Shown here piece by piece: positions 33,952-43,151 of a DNA stretch of 44,207 bases; the stretch's first letter is position 1; each line of letters starts with the position of its first letter. Origin of the DNA: Saprospiraceae bacterium (GTDB taxonomy: Bacteria > Bacteroidota > Bacteroidia > Chitinophagales > Saprospiraceae); assembly GCA_013140975.1 (NCBI GenBank), contig JABFRV010000050.1:1-44207 (forward strand). The letters run 5' to 3'. The position numbers and the translations under genes are program-made. A model generated the notes under the pieces. It was not told the DNA's origin and ran no database searches. It was given only the letters and a program-made list of their open reading frames with translations.

Positions 33952-35097
33952 ATGGTAAAATTTTATTTCGGATTACTACTTTCTTTGATCTGGATAACAG
34001 ATTCTAATGCACAAATAGACACTAATACTATTGTATTAATAAATCCTTCATTTGAAGGTGAACCGCAGTGTTGTTCAACTCCTTCAGGATGGATTGATTG
34101 TGGTTGGAAGAATGAATCTGCTCCGGATATTCAGCCAAGCCTATCAGGACATGAACCATTATTTGGCGTAACAAAGGCTCCTTTTGATGGCAGAACCTAT
34201 ATGGGAATGGTGACACGCGACAATGATTCTTATGAAAGGGTATCTCAAAGATTAAGTCAGCCAATGAGAAAGGGAAGATGTTATTCCTTTAGTATTTATT
34301 TATGCCGCTCAGTAGAATATCTAAGTGCTTCGAATCAGGATCCAAAAAAAATAAAACCCTTTACTACCCCTGTAGTCTTTCGAATTTATGGTGGTGATGC
34401 ATATTGTCATCAAAAAGAATTATTGGCTGAGTCAGTACCCGTTGAAAATGTAGATTGGAAGTTATTTACATTTGAATTAAAGCCAACTTTTGACATGGAA
34501 TATTTTGAACTCGAAGCTTTTTATAAAACGCCTGTATTAATGCCATATAATGGCAACCTGCTTATTGATAAAGCCTCTTTCCTTAAAAAAATAAAATGCC
34601 CGAACGATAAAACAGTTGTATCAAAACCAGATAAAAAAATAATCCCAACAGCAGCGACGAAAGAAGATGCTAAAACAACGGTTGCTTCTTCCAACGGAGC
34701 AAATGAAAAAAGGATTTTAAAAGATTTGGATAAAGACAAGATAAAGATTGGTCAGATCATTAAGATTGAAAAACTTTATTTTAAACCGGATAGTTCAAAT
34801 ATTGATTCTTCTTCACACGCAGTTCTGGAAGAATTATATGAGTTTCTTGTAAAGAACCCAAAGATAAAAATTGAAATTGGAGGTCATACCAATTCTCAAC
34901 CAACACATGAATATTGTGATAAGCTTTCATCATTCAGAGCAAAATCTGTTAAGGAATACATTATTGCTAAAGGAATATCGCAAGAAAGGGTAAGCTCCCG
35001 CGGTTATGGAAAAAGAAATCCAATAGCTCCAAATGACACCAAAGCGGGTAAAGCGCTGAACCAAAGAGTTGAAATAAAAATAATTAGCGTAACTTGA
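33952..35097 (+). CDS. OmpA-family secreted protein with N-terminal beta domain
   Basis: The 381-residue protein has a signal peptide (FYFGLLLSLIWITDSNAQ). A cysteine-containing, beta-rich N-terminal domain runs from about residue 25 to 215 (NPSFEGEPQCCSTPSGW, YMGMVTRDNDSYERVSQRL) and looks like a carbohydrate- or ligand-binding sandwich. A Lys/Ala/Thr-rich linker follows, then an OmpA peptidoglycan-binding domain (FKPDSSNIDSSSHAVLEEL, IEIGGHTNSQPTHEYCDKL, VSSRGYGKRNPIAPND, NQRVEIKI). There is no transmembrane barrel. The protein therefore probably tethers a binding domain to the cell wall. It is followed after 29 nt by the IgGFc/PKD protein, and the two probably form an operon. Confidence 0.8.
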   Translation: MVKFYFGLLLSLIWITDSNAQIDTNTIVLINPSFEGEPQCCSTPSGWIDCGWKNESAPDIQPSLSGHEPLFGVTKAPFDGRTYMGMVTRDNDSYERVSQRLSQPMRKGRCYSFSIYLCRSVEYLSASNQDPKKIKPFTTPVVFRIYGGDAYCHQKELLAESVPVENVDWKLFTFELKPTFDMEYFELEAFYKTPVLMPYNGNLLIDKASFLKKIKCPNDKTVVSKPDKKIIPTAATKEDAKTTVASSNGANEKRILKDLDKDKIKIGQIIKIEKLYFKPDSSNIDSSSHAVLEELYEFLVKNPKIKIEIGGHTNSQPTHEYCDKLSSFRAKSVKEYIIAKGISQERVSSRGYGKRNPIAPNDTKAGKALNQRVEIKIISVT

Positions 35098-35126
35098 TTA
35101 CTTACGAATAATAATTATTGCAGATT

Positions 35127-37418
35127 ATGACGAATAAAAAATATCTTATATATCTGCTTTTATTTTTTTCCAATAACGAATATTTATTTTCTCAATCCAA
35201 TGAAGGAACTGAATTTTGGTTTGCTTTTCTTCAACATAGAGATCCTGATAATAAAAAGAAATGTATTATTACTTCTAAATACAATACTTCCGGGACGATA
35301 GAAATGCCTTCAACGGGTTGGAAGCAATCCTTTAATGTTATAGCGAATGATGTCTTTATTGTTGATGTTCCTAACGCTTCCGAATTACAAGTATCAGAAT
35401 TAATTACACAACAAGGTGTCCGTGTTACTACAACCAGGCCCAGCTCTGTTTATATACATCACTATCAAACGTTTCGCGCAGATGCAGCGCTGGTACTTCC
35501 TATTGAATCTCTTGGGACTTATTATTATGTAATGACATATCAAGGATATGAAAATGAAGATGATCATTATCCTTCAGAATTTTGTATTATTGGAATTGAG
35601 AATAACACGAATATAGAATTGACATTTTCAGCCAACACTTCTTCTGGAAAGAAGAGAAATGAAAAAAATTCAATAGTGTTAGACCGTGGAGAAACATACC
35701 AAGTTCAAGCTGCAACATTAATTGATGATTTATCAGGAACATATGTCGAATCTGATAAGCCAATTTCTTTATTTAGTGGAAACCGATGGACACAAATTCC
35801 AAATGGTACTGGAAATCGAGATAACTTATTAGAACAAATGTATCCTGTTGAAGTCTGGGGAAAACAGTTTGTAACAATTCCATCTAAGCATACATTGGTT
35901 GATAGATATAGAATTATTGCTTCGCAGGATAATACAATAATTAATTTTTCCGGAGCACCTGGGCTCCCTGGATCATTTACAGTAAACAAAGGGAAATGGG
36001 TTGAATTTGAATTAAGAGCAAATTCTTCATTTGTTCAAGCAAGTGCTCCAATTATGATTGCACAATTTCTCGTTGGAGGAGATGATAATGGATTAAATGG
36101 CCTTGGTGACCCTTCAATGGTTCTCTTAAATAGTGTTGAACAAATGAGAGACACAGTAACTATTTATAATTCACCTTATGAAAACATTACCAGGCAATTT
36201 GTTAATGTTTTAACAGCTACAAGAGACACATCCAATCTTATGATTGATGGACAAACTGTATTCCAAAGCGGAAATGGATTTCAATTAATTGGACCTAAAA
36301 ATGAGTTTGCCTTAAGTCAAATGAGTGTCACGCAAGGACCACATGTAATAACTTCAGGTGGTTGCGGTGTAATCGCGATTGCTTACGGTTATGGATTTGC
36401 AGAATCTTATGCATATGGAGGTGGTGCAAATTTTTATAAATTTAATAAAATTCCTATACCAGACGGATCATGCTTAAATGATAGTATTGAATTTAAATCA
36501 AGTCTTCCACCTGGAAGATTTGATGTAAAATGGGATCTCGGAGATGGAACAATAATAAGCTCACACCAATTCAAATATATTTATAAATCATTGGGTAATT
36601 ATAATGTAAAATTAGTAATCCATGATCTATGTCTTAATGTATATGATTCAACGACTAAAGAAATACAGATTACACTTCGTAAGAATCTAATAGCATATCC
36701 TGATACATTGCTTTGTGAAGGATCAAGTGTTCAACTCATGGCTCAAGATATTTCAGGATCGCAATATAAATGGGAGGGACCGAATCGTTTTTCATCGGAT
36801 ATACAGAATCCTACTATTTCTAATGTTACCAAATTAAATGAGGGAACATATACTGTTACAGGAATTTATTTTGGTTGTGCAACATATCCCAGATTTATTG
36901 AATTGGAAGTATCCGAGAACCCTAAACCCAATTTAGGGAAAGACACTTTTTTTTGTCCTGAATATGGCACTTTGCAAATTGGAGTGACCAATGAATATGA
37001 TATATTGTGGGACAACGGAAGCACTAACAGAATAAGAGAAATTGATCGGGAAGGTATTTATAGTGTTACTTTGACCAATGAATATAATTGTTTTGGAATT
37101 GATACAATAGAAATTTTGGAAAAATGCCCACTCATAATTCATGTACCAAACATCTTTTCGCCGAATGGAGATAACATCAATGACATTTATAATGTTATTG
37201 GATCTTATATTGAGGTATTTAAAATGGAAATATTTACGCGATGGGGCGAAAAAGTATTTGTATCTACAGATATTAACAAAGGATGGAATGGACTTATAAG
37301 AAATGGTCCTCCCGCCAACCCGGGAGTTTATGTTTGTATCATAACGGCTGAAGGTTTCAATAGCAAGGGAGAATATATAAATGAAGTGATTAAGAATGAT
37401 TTAACCCTTCTTAGATAA
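35127..37418 (+). CDS. IgGFc-binding/PKD surface protein with T9SS type B sorting domain
   Basis: The 763-residue protein has a signal peptide (YLIYLLLFFSNNEYLFSQ). A large N-terminal region resembling the IgGFc-binding domain follows (GTEFWFAFLQHRD, VYIHHYQTFRADAALVLP, SLFSGNRWTQIPNGTGNRD). A PKD domain comes next (VKWDLGDGTIISSHQFKYIY), then an Ig-like domain (SQYKWEGPNRFSSD, LNEGTYTVTG). The gliding-associated type B C-terminal domain closes the protein (VPNIFSPNGDNINDIYNVIG, FTRWGEKVF, NPGVYVCIITAEG). That domain directs export through T9SS. The frame opens at TTG 35118, but ATG 35127 gives the proper signal peptide. The ligand is unknown; an adhesin role is plausible. Confidence 0.88.
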   Translation: MTNKKYLIYLLLFFSNNEYLFSQSNEGTEFWFAFLQHRDPDNKKKCIITSKYNTSGTIEMPSTGWKQSFNVIANDVFIVDVPNASELQVSELITQQGVRVTTTRPSSVYIHHYQTFRADAALVLPIESLGTYYYVMTYQGYENEDDHYPSEFCIIGIENNTNIELTFSANTSSGKKRNEKNSIVLDRGETYQVQAATLIDDLSGTYVESDKPISLFSGNRWTQIPNGTGNRDNLLEQMYPVEVWGKQFVTIPSKHTLVDRYRIIASQDNTIINFSGAPGLPGSFTVNKGKWVEFELRANSSFVQASAPIMIAQFLVGGDDNGLNGLGDPSMVLLNSVEQMRDTVTIYNSPYENITRQFVNVLTATRDTSNLMIDGQTVFQSGNGFQLIGPKNEFALSQMSVTQGPHVITSGGCGVIAIAYGYGFAESYAYGGGANFYKFNKIPIPDGSCLNDSIEFKSSLPPGRFDVKWDLGDGTIISSHQFKYIYKSLGNYNVKLVIHDLCLNVYDSTTKEIQITLRKNLIAYPDTLLCEGSSVQLMAQDISGSQYKWEGPNRFSSDIQNPTISNVTKLNEGTYTVTGIYFGCATYPRFIELEVSENPKPNLGKDTFFCPEYGTLQIGVTNEYDILWDNGSTNRIREIDREGIYSVTLTNEYNCFGIDTIEILEKCPLIIHVPNIFSPNGDNINDIYNVIGSYIEVFKMEIFTRWGEKVFVSTDINKGWNGLIRNGPPANPGVYVCIITAEGFNSKGEYINEVIKNDLTLLR

Positions 37419-37430
37419 TATTATCTTTTT
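37413..37430 (+). terminator. Terminator overlapping the stop codon of the IgGFc/PKD gene
   Basis: The palindrome AGATAATATTATCT, which contains the TAA stop codon, is followed directly by a T-run. It would end the OmpA-IgGFc transcript and separate it from the S8 protease gene. Confidence 0.5.
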
Positions 37431-37432
37431 GA

Positions 37433-37448
37433 TGTGACATATATCACA
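37433..37448. promoter_or_regulatory. CRP/FNR-type palindrome upstream of the S8 protease
   Basis: TGTGACATATATCACA has the TGTGA-N6-TCACA arrangement of a classic CRP site. It is centred roughly 75 bp upstream of the likely start of transcription, a workable distance for an activator. The regulator itself is not in the window. Confidence 0.45.
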
Positions 37449-37477
37449 ATCTGCAATTATTTTGATTTCTAAAGTGA

Positions 37478-37509
37478 TTTGAAGCTTTAGAAGTTTATAC
37501 GTACCTTTG
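37478..37509 (+). promoter_or_regulatory. Full Bacteroidota promoter of the S8 protease gene
   Basis: TTTG at 37478-37481 and TACCTTTG at 37502-37509 match the -33 and -7 elements with a 20-bp spacer. This is the most complete promoter in the window. The start codon lies 17 nt after the -7 element. Confidence 0.65.
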
Positions 37510-37526
37510 TAAATAATTTAATACTT

Positions 37527-39242
37527 ATGCGGTTTATAGTTATTTTGGCATTTTCTTGTTTTTACAGCAGCTTATTTTCCCAGAGCTATTCTAAAAAGAT
37601 TACAGAGAAATTACTTGAAGCAAAAAAGTGTGATGTTCTCATTGAGTTAAAATCAAAAGCAGATTTATCTTTTGTAGGAAATAACTTAACCAAAAAAGAA
37701 AAAGCAGAAATGGTTTATTCTTTGCTTCGTAATAATGCAGAAATGTCACAAGTTAGATTGGTGAATTACCTACAGGTCAATAACATAAATTTTCAGTCCT
37801 TTATTATTGTGAATGCGATTCATGCAACTATTGATCAAAAGGCATTGAATGACTTACTTTCTTTTCAGGAAATAAAATTTATTTATTATGATGAGACTCT
37901 AAAGCTTCTTCCTGTGACAGATAATACTTTTAATACTTTGCAAGCTCGAGGACCCATGCTAACATGGGGTATTGAAAGAATTGAAGCAGATAAGGTCTGG
38001 TCTCAAGGATATGAAGGGCAAGGTGTAACTATTGCTGGTGAGGACACAGGTTACAATTGGGAAGTTGAAGGAATTAAAAATAAATATAGAGGATACAACA
38101 CAACAAATCAAACCGTAGATCACAATTACAATTGGCATGATGCAATTCATAAAGCGAGTCCATTGAGTGCGGATTCAATAAATCCTTGCGGCTATAGTAT
38201 TCGAACTCCATGTGATGATCATGGTCATGGAACTCATACTGTTGGAACAATGACAGGCAGTACTGAGAAAGAAATTTATGGAGTTGCTCCAAAAGCAAAT
38301 TGGATCGGTTGCCGAAATATGGAACGTGGAAACGGAGCGCTGTCAACATACATTGAATGTTTTGAATTTTTCCTTGCACCCACAGATCTTGATGGATTAA
38401 ATCCTAAACCTTCTCTGGCTCCGTCAGCCATTAATAATTCATGGTATTGCAGCAGAGAAGAAGGATGTGATGAAAGTAATTTTGCTATCATGGAAGAAGT
38501 AGTAAATAATCTGCGAACTTCTGGAATAGTTGTTGTTGTTTCAGCCGGAAATTCCGGTCAAGTGTGTGGAAATATTTCTGCTCCTCCTGCTATTTTTAAA
38601 TCAAGTTTTACGGTTGGTTCATTTGCGATTAATGATACAATCAGCTCCTTTAGCAGCAGCGGTCCTGTATATAATTATAAGGATACAATTATTAAACCTG
38701 ATGTATGTGCTCCGGGTTCAGATGTATTATCCCGAACACATACCGGCGAACTGGCTGCCTGGAGTGGCACAAGTATGGCTGGACCACATGTTGCCGGTCT
38801 AGTTGCACTTATAATTAATGCGAATCCTGAGTTAGATGGAAATGTCTCAAAAATTGAAGAAATAATCAAACTTTCTTCCAGACCAGCAGATGCGAATATT
38901 GATTGCATCGGATCAACATTATCAGCCAGACCAAATCATGTATATGGATATGGAAAAATTCTTGCTCCTGAAGCAATACGATTGGCAATTATTACTAAGA
39001 CTAGTAATTCGAAACAAAGTATAAATAAGTTTATAATTCAGCCAAATCCTGTTGTAAACAGTTTGAGAATAATAAACCTGAACAATGATTCTTATACCTA
39101 TTCACTCAGGCAAATATCCGGTAAGGTTATTTTTAATCAATTAAAATCATCTCAGACTCTTGATATGAGCAGTTTAAATTCAGGAGTATATATTTTACAA
39201 TGTAATCAGACCGGACAAAATGAAAAATTTGTAAAGTTCTAA
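37527..39242 (+). CDS. Subtilisin-like S8 protease with T9SS type A sorting domain
   Basis: The 571-residue protein has a signal peptide (FIVILAFSCFYSSLFSQ) and an inhibitor-like propeptide to about residue 130. The peptidase domain carries the triad D163 (AGEDTGYNW), H224 (DHGHGTHTVG) and S406 (SGTSMAGPHVAG), with oxyanion N332 (SAGNSG). A C-terminal type A sorting domain (about 500-571, IIQPNPVVNSLRI and SLNSGVYILQ) targets it to T9SS for release or surface attachment. Several Cys in the catalytic domain may form disulfides outside the cell. It has its own promoter and a CRP-like site, and trhO starts 10 nt downstream. Confidence 0.92.
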   Translation: MRFIVILAFSCFYSSLFSQSYSKKITEKLLEAKKCDVLIELKSKADLSFVGNNLTKKEKAEMVYSLLRNNAEMSQVRLVNYLQVNNINFQSFIIVNAIHATIDQKALNDLLSFQEIKFIYYDETLKLLPVTDNTFNTLQARGPMLTWGIERIEADKVWSQGYEGQGVTIAGEDTGYNWEVEGIKNKYRGYNTTNQTVDHNYNWHDAIHKASPLSADSINPCGYSIRTPCDDHGHGTHTVGTMTGSTEKEIYGVAPKANWIGCRNMERGNGALSTYIECFEFFLAPTDLDGLNPKPSLAPSAINNSWYCSREEGCDESNFAIMEEVVNNLRTSGIVVVVSAGNSGQVCGNISAPPAIFKSSFTVGSFAINDTISSFSSSGPVYNYKDTIIKPDVCAPGSDVLSRTHTGELAAWSGTSMAGPHVAGLVALIINANPELDGNVSKIEEIIKLSSRPADANIDCIGSTLSARPNHVYGYGKILAPEAIRLAIITKTSNSKQSINKFIIQPNPVVNSLRIINLNNDSYTYSLRQISGKVIFNQLKSSQTLDMSSLNSGVYILQCNQTGQNEKFVKF

Positions 39243-39252
39243 AGAGTTAGCG

Positions 39253-40302
39253 GTGAATAAGAAATTATATAATCTTTATAATAAGGAACAACTTATCCAA
39301 AAACTTAATGAGGCAAGAGAGAACTACACAACAATTTCATTTTATAAGTATCACAAAATAGAGAATCCAAATTGGTTTAGAGATTTCCTATATACAATGT
39401 TTAGCAATTTGGATGTATTGGGACGAGTATATCTGGCTGAAGAAGGAATCAACGCACAGATTGCAGTTACTAACACGAAGCTCGAAGAATTTCAGAAACA
39501 ATTATTTGATATTGATTTTTTAAATAATATTAGACTCAATTTGGCAGTAGAGGAGTTTGGACACAGTTTTTATAAATTAAAAATAAAAGTTCGCCATAAA
39601 ATTGTAGCAGATGGAATTAATGATCCAACATTTGATCCTTCAAATTCAGGAGTGCATGTAAATGCCGAAGAGTTTAATCAACTCGTTGAAAGACCAGAAA
39701 CAATCATTGTTGATATGCGAAATCATTATGAAAGTGAGATTGGTCATTTTAAAAACGCCATAACACCCGACGTAGTTACTTTTAGGGAAAGCTTGCCGAT
39801 TATTACAGAACAATTAGATAAATATAAAGACCGACCCATCGTTATGTATTGTACAGGTGGAATCAGATGCGAAAAAGCATCTGCATATTTCAAACATGAA
39901 GGATTCACAGATGTCTATCAATTAAATGGAGGTATTATTAATTATGCAAGGGAGGTACAATCACATGGCTTTGAAAATAAATTCATCGGTAAAAATTTTG
40001 TGTTTGATGAAAGATTAGGAGAAAGAATATCCAATGAAATAATCAGTAGATGTCATCAATGTGGGAACCTGTGCGACACACATGCGAATTGCAAAAACGA
40101 ACACTGCCATATCCTTTTCCTTCAATGTCCAGAATGTTCAATTAAATACGATGAATGCTGCAGTCAAAAATGTGTGGATTATCTACATCTTTCCGCTGAC
40201 AAGAAAGAAGAACTTAAAGGTAAAATTAGTTTTAACGGATCAAAATTTTCCAAAGGAAGATATAAAGCATTAGGAATTGATGATCATTTAGATCTGACTT
40301 AA
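39253..40302 (+). CDS. trhO: tRNA uridine(34) hydroxylase TrhO (rhodanese family)
   Basis: TrhO (YceA) uses oxygen to make 5-hydroxyuridine at position 34 of certain tRNAs. The 349-residue protein has the N-terminal acylphosphatase-like part (VYLAEEGINAQIAV). A rhodanese domain follows with the active Cys190 in MYCTGGIRCEKAS. A cysteine-rich C-terminal end (CHQCGNLCDTHANC, LQCPECSIKYDECC) probably binds zinc. It starts with GTG, only 10 nt after the S8 protease stop, so a housekeeping tRNA enzyme appears to ride on the protease transcript. Its stop overlaps the convergent DsbA-like gene by 4 bp. Confidence 0.9.
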   Translation: MNKKLYNLYNKEQLIQKLNEARENYTTISFYKYHKIENPNWFRDFLYTMFSNLDVLGRVYLAEEGINAQIAVTNTKLEEFQKQLFDIDFLNNIRLNLAVEEFGHSFYKLKIKVRHKIVADGINDPTFDPSNSGVHVNAEEFNQLVERPETIIVDMRNHYESEIGHFKNAITPDVVTFRESLPIITEQLDKYKDRPIVMYCTGGIRCEKASAYFKHEGFTDVYQLNGGIINYAREVQSHGFENKFIGKNFVFDERLGERISNEIISRCHQCGNLCDTHANCKNEHCHILFLQCPECSIKYDECCSQKCVDYLHLSADKKEELKGKISFNGSKFSKGRYKALGIDDHLDLT

Positions 40303-41252
40303 GCTTTCAAATACCAGATTGATCCATTTTTAGTTTTGTACTTAGCTAATTTACCTTGTGTAACAAGTTCATCCAACTTTGCTTCACTTTGATTACGTGG
40401 AATATCTGACAATTCAGCAAACTCTCTTGCTGTTAATGAAGGATACTTGTTAAACAAAAAATTCCAAGACTTATCATAATCTGTTTTTGTAGCAGTCGGG
40501 TACAACTTAAGAATTGCGGTCTCAATAACAGAAAATGGTTTTGCCCCATAAACCAACTCTCTTTTATTGCTAGAGTCAACTATATATAAGCTTGGAAATC
40601 CTTTGACACCAAGTTCCGATCCTAATTTTAAATCTTCATTGAATAAATCTTTAGCTTTTCCAGCATAATCGATTTTCAAGGTAAAAGTATTCAATCCAAC
40701 TTTTTGAGCTGCAGATTCAAGATTCTCCCATTTACTGATATTTTTCTTTTTTAGAAAAACCATCTCTCTTAATTCTCTTAAGAACAAAATAGATTTTTCC
40801 TCATCTTGTAATTGTGCGGCTTTAAAAGCAATCGATGGAGGATAAGATGAAGATAATGGATCCTCTAACCAAATATCGCCATCAATTGGCATATCATAAT
40901 AAGGACTAACTTCATCCCAATGATGCGATACATCAGATGGCTTACTAATTCCTCCAGCATTATATGACCAATCAGGTAGTAAGCCGCCCATTCGATATTC
41001 AATGTGTAAATGAGGGCCGTACATTAATTTGAGTTTTCTTAGTTGTGGTTCGATACCCCAACAAGCAGAACAAATTGGATCTGTGAAGTAAATGATCTTC
41101 ATTGGCTTATTAATTTCGGACAAAGCATTTAATCTATTTGTGGTATTAGTCTGCTGTTCCTGAATCTGAACATTAGGCGTAGATTGATCCGAACAGATCT
41201 TTATTAGAATTAAATAGCTAAGAACTAAATGAAAAGTGTAATGAATTTTCAA
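40299..41252 (-). CDS. DsbA-family thioredoxin-fold protein with C-terminal HTH-like tail
   Basis: The 317-residue protein contains a DsbA/FrnE/SpxH-like domain with the redox motif C61-S-A-C64 (FTDPICSACWG) and the cis-proline loop KGFPSLYIVD. The last 45 residues (SLTAREFAELSDIPRNQSEA and following, ending NGSIWYLKA) look like a winged helix. The longest frame starts with TTG 41252, 16 nt after a perfect -7 element. That start adds a hydrophobic segment ending ILIKIC and a Gln/Asn/Thr-rich linker, as in a lipoprotein, though the lipobox is poor. The next start is ATG 41102, which would give a cytosolic protein beginning MKIIYFTDP. I favour TTG because the promoter is so close, but location is unsettled. 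Confidence 0.75.
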   Translation of the reverse strand: MKIHYTFHLVLSYLILIKICSDQSTPNVQIQEQQTNTTNRLNALSEINKPMKIIYFTDPICSACWGIEPQLRKLKLMYGPHLHIEYRMGGLLPDWSYNAGGISKPSDVSHHWDEVSPYYDMPIDGDIWLEDPLSSSYPPSIAFKAAQLQDEEKSILFLRELREMVFLKKKNISKWENLESAAQKVGLNTFTLKIDYAGKAKDLFNEDLKLGSELGVKGFPSLYIVDSSNKRELVYGAKPFSVIETAILKLYPTATKTDYDKSWNFLFNKYPSLTAREFAELSDIPRNQSEAKLDELVTQGKLAKYKTKNGSIWYLKA

Positions 41253-41268
41253 TTGAAATATTAAGCAG

Positions 41269-41276
41269 CAAAGATA
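41269..41276 (-). promoter_or_regulatory. Promoter -7 element of the DsbA-like gene
   Basis: The minus strand reads TATCTTTG, a perfect TAnnTTTG, in the 39-nt gap after htpG. It predicts transcription starting close to TTG 41252. Confidence 0.5.
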
Positions 41277-41291
41277 CGAATCATTTTTCTA

Positions 41292-43151
41292 CTACATCTT
41301 TGCCATAGACTTCCTAACAAAATCATTTAGATCTTCACCCTTTAACATATTTTGATTTAATAAGGAAAGTTGAACTAAATAGGACACCATATCTTTTTTC
41401 TGATTTTCATCGCCCATATCATTTAATTTTTGTGCAATGACTGGATGATTCGAATTGATAATAAGCTGATAAGAATCTTTAAACAGATCATCTCCATCAC
41501 CTTTCATCATCGTCATCATATGTTGCATTTCACTCATTCTTCGCATGAATTCAGGTCTTACAATCTGAACAGGATCATCTGTTGGTGACAATGCTTTAAT
41601 CTGCGTTTCCGTAGCACGATTTAAAGGTATAGATTTAAATAGTTCTTGAATTTTATTTTGATCAGACTCAGAAAGCACTGATTCAGCTTTTGAGTCTGAT
41701 TCAATCAATTGATCGACGGTTTCAGAATCAACTCGCTTGAATCGTAAGCCATCTTTATGCTCCAGATGTTGTAAAAAATGGTTGTCAATAACGTGGTCCA
41801 TAATAAGGACCTGATAAGAACGATCTTTACATTGTTGGATGATTGAAAAATGTTGTTGCGGATCTTGAGTATAAAGTACAGTAATATTATTGTTTTTATC
41901 CTTTTGTGTATCTTTTACAGCTTCTTTATATTCTTCAAGCGTTGAATACACTTTATCGGTATTTTTCAAAAGCGCAAATGAGATCGCTTTTTCAGCGAAT
42001 TTCTCATCTGAGATTATTCCATATTTAATAAACGTCCCGATATCATCCCATTTCTTTTCAAAATCATCCCTATTCTTTTTATATAGATCATTGAGTTTTT
42101 CTGCAACTTTCTTTGTAATATAAGAAGTAATTTTTCTTACGTTGGAATCAGATTGTAAATAGGAACGAGATACATTCAATGGAATATCCGGAGAATCAAT
42201 AACGCCGTGAAGCAATTGTAAAAATTCCGGAACAATTTCTTTTACATCATCAGTAACGAAGACCTGATTGCTATATAAATGAATTTTATTTTTTTGAATT
42301 TCAAACTGATTTTTCAATTTTGGAAAGTACAGAATACCAGTAAGATTAAAAGGATAATCAATATTCAAATGAATCCAAAATAATGGTTCAGCGGAGAAAG
42401 GATACAGCTTCTGATAAAAATCTTTGTACTGTTCATCATTTATTTCTAAAGGATTTTTTTTCCAAAGTGGATCAGTGTCATTAATAATATTAGGTATCTC
42501 TATTTCTTTTTCAACATCTTCTTCTTTTATTTTTTCTTTTTTGGTTCCTAATTGAATAGGAATTGGAAGAAACTTGCAGAATTTTTCAAGAAGTGTTTCT
42601 AATTTATATTGTTCAGTATAGTCTAATGAATCTTCATTAAGATGTAAGATAATGTCTGTACCTCTTTCAGATTTATCAGAATTTTCAATCGTATAATTTG
42701 TATCACCGAGACAGGTCCATTTGACGGCTTGAGCGTTTTCCTTGTATGATCGCGTAATTACCTCAACCTTGTCAGCAACCATAAATGCAGAATAGAACCC
42801 CAGACCAAAATGTCCGATTATACTTAGTTCATCCTTGAATTTATCCAAAAATTCCTGTGCTGAAGAAAATGCAACCTGGTTGAGATAGCGATCAACCTCG
42901 TCTGCATCCATACCTATTCCTTTGTCCCGGATCGTAAGAGTTTTAGCTTCCTTGTTGGGAATAACCTCAATTTTAAGAGATCCAATTTCACCTTTTGCTT
43001 CTCCTCGATTGGATAAAGCCTTTAATTTACTGGTTGCATCTACTGCGTTGGAGATTAACTCTCTTAAAAAAATCTCCTGTTCTGAATAAAGGAATTTTTT
43101 GATTATCGGAAAAATATTCTCCGACTGAACTGAAATCTTACCTGATTGCAT
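41292..43151 (-). CDS. htpG: Chaperone HtpG (bacterial Hsp90)
   Basis: HtpG is the ATP-driven Hsp90 chaperone of the bacterial cytosol. The 619-residue protein has the N-terminal ATP-binding GHKL motifs (EIFLRELISNAVDA, IRDKGIGMDADEV, GHFGLGFYSAFMVADKVE, RGTDIILHL). The middle domain contains the catalytic-arginine segment IPLNVSRSYLQSD, and a dimerisation domain follows. It starts at ATG 43151 (MQSGKISVQSENIFPIIK). A near-consensus -7 element, TACGCTTTG with one extra spacer base, lies at 43178-43186 on the minus strand. The DsbA-like gene is downstream with its own promoter. Confidence 0.96.
   Translation of the reverse strand: MQSGKISVQSENIFPIIKKFLYSEQEIFLRELISNAVDATSKLKALSNRGEAKGEIGSLKIEVIPNKEAKTLTIRDKGIGMDADEVDRYLNQVAFSSAQEFLDKFKDELSIIGHFGLGFYSAFMVADKVEVITRSYKENAQAVKWTCLGDTNYTIENSDKSERGTDIILHLNEDSLDYTEQYKLETLLEKFCKFLPIPIQLGTKKEKIKEEDVEKEIEIPNIINDTDPLWKKNPLEINDEQYKDFYQKLYPFSAEPLFWIHLNIDYPFNLTGILYFPKLKNQFEIQKNKIHLYSNQVFVTDDVKEIVPEFLQLLHGVIDSPDIPLNVSRSYLQSDSNVRKITSYITKKVAEKLNDLYKKNRDDFEKKWDDIGTFIKYGIISDEKFAEKAISFALLKNTDKVYSTLEEYKEAVKDTQKDKNNNITVLYTQDPQQHFSIIQQCKDRSYQVLIMDHVIDNHFLQHLEHKDGLRFKRVDSETVDQLIESDSKAESVLSESDQNKIQELFKSIPLNRATETQIKALSPTDDPVQIVRPEFMRRMSEMQHMMTMMKGDGDDLFKDSYQLIINSNHPVIAQKLNDMGDENQKKDMVSYLVQLSLLNQNMLKGEDLNDFVRKSMAKM

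Noticed and set aside
33812-33958. A 48-codon frame from TTG 33812 reading through the OmpA gene promoter
   Set aside because: It begins with TTG, matches nothing I recognise, and ends inside the start of the OmpA-family gene after crossing its -7 element.
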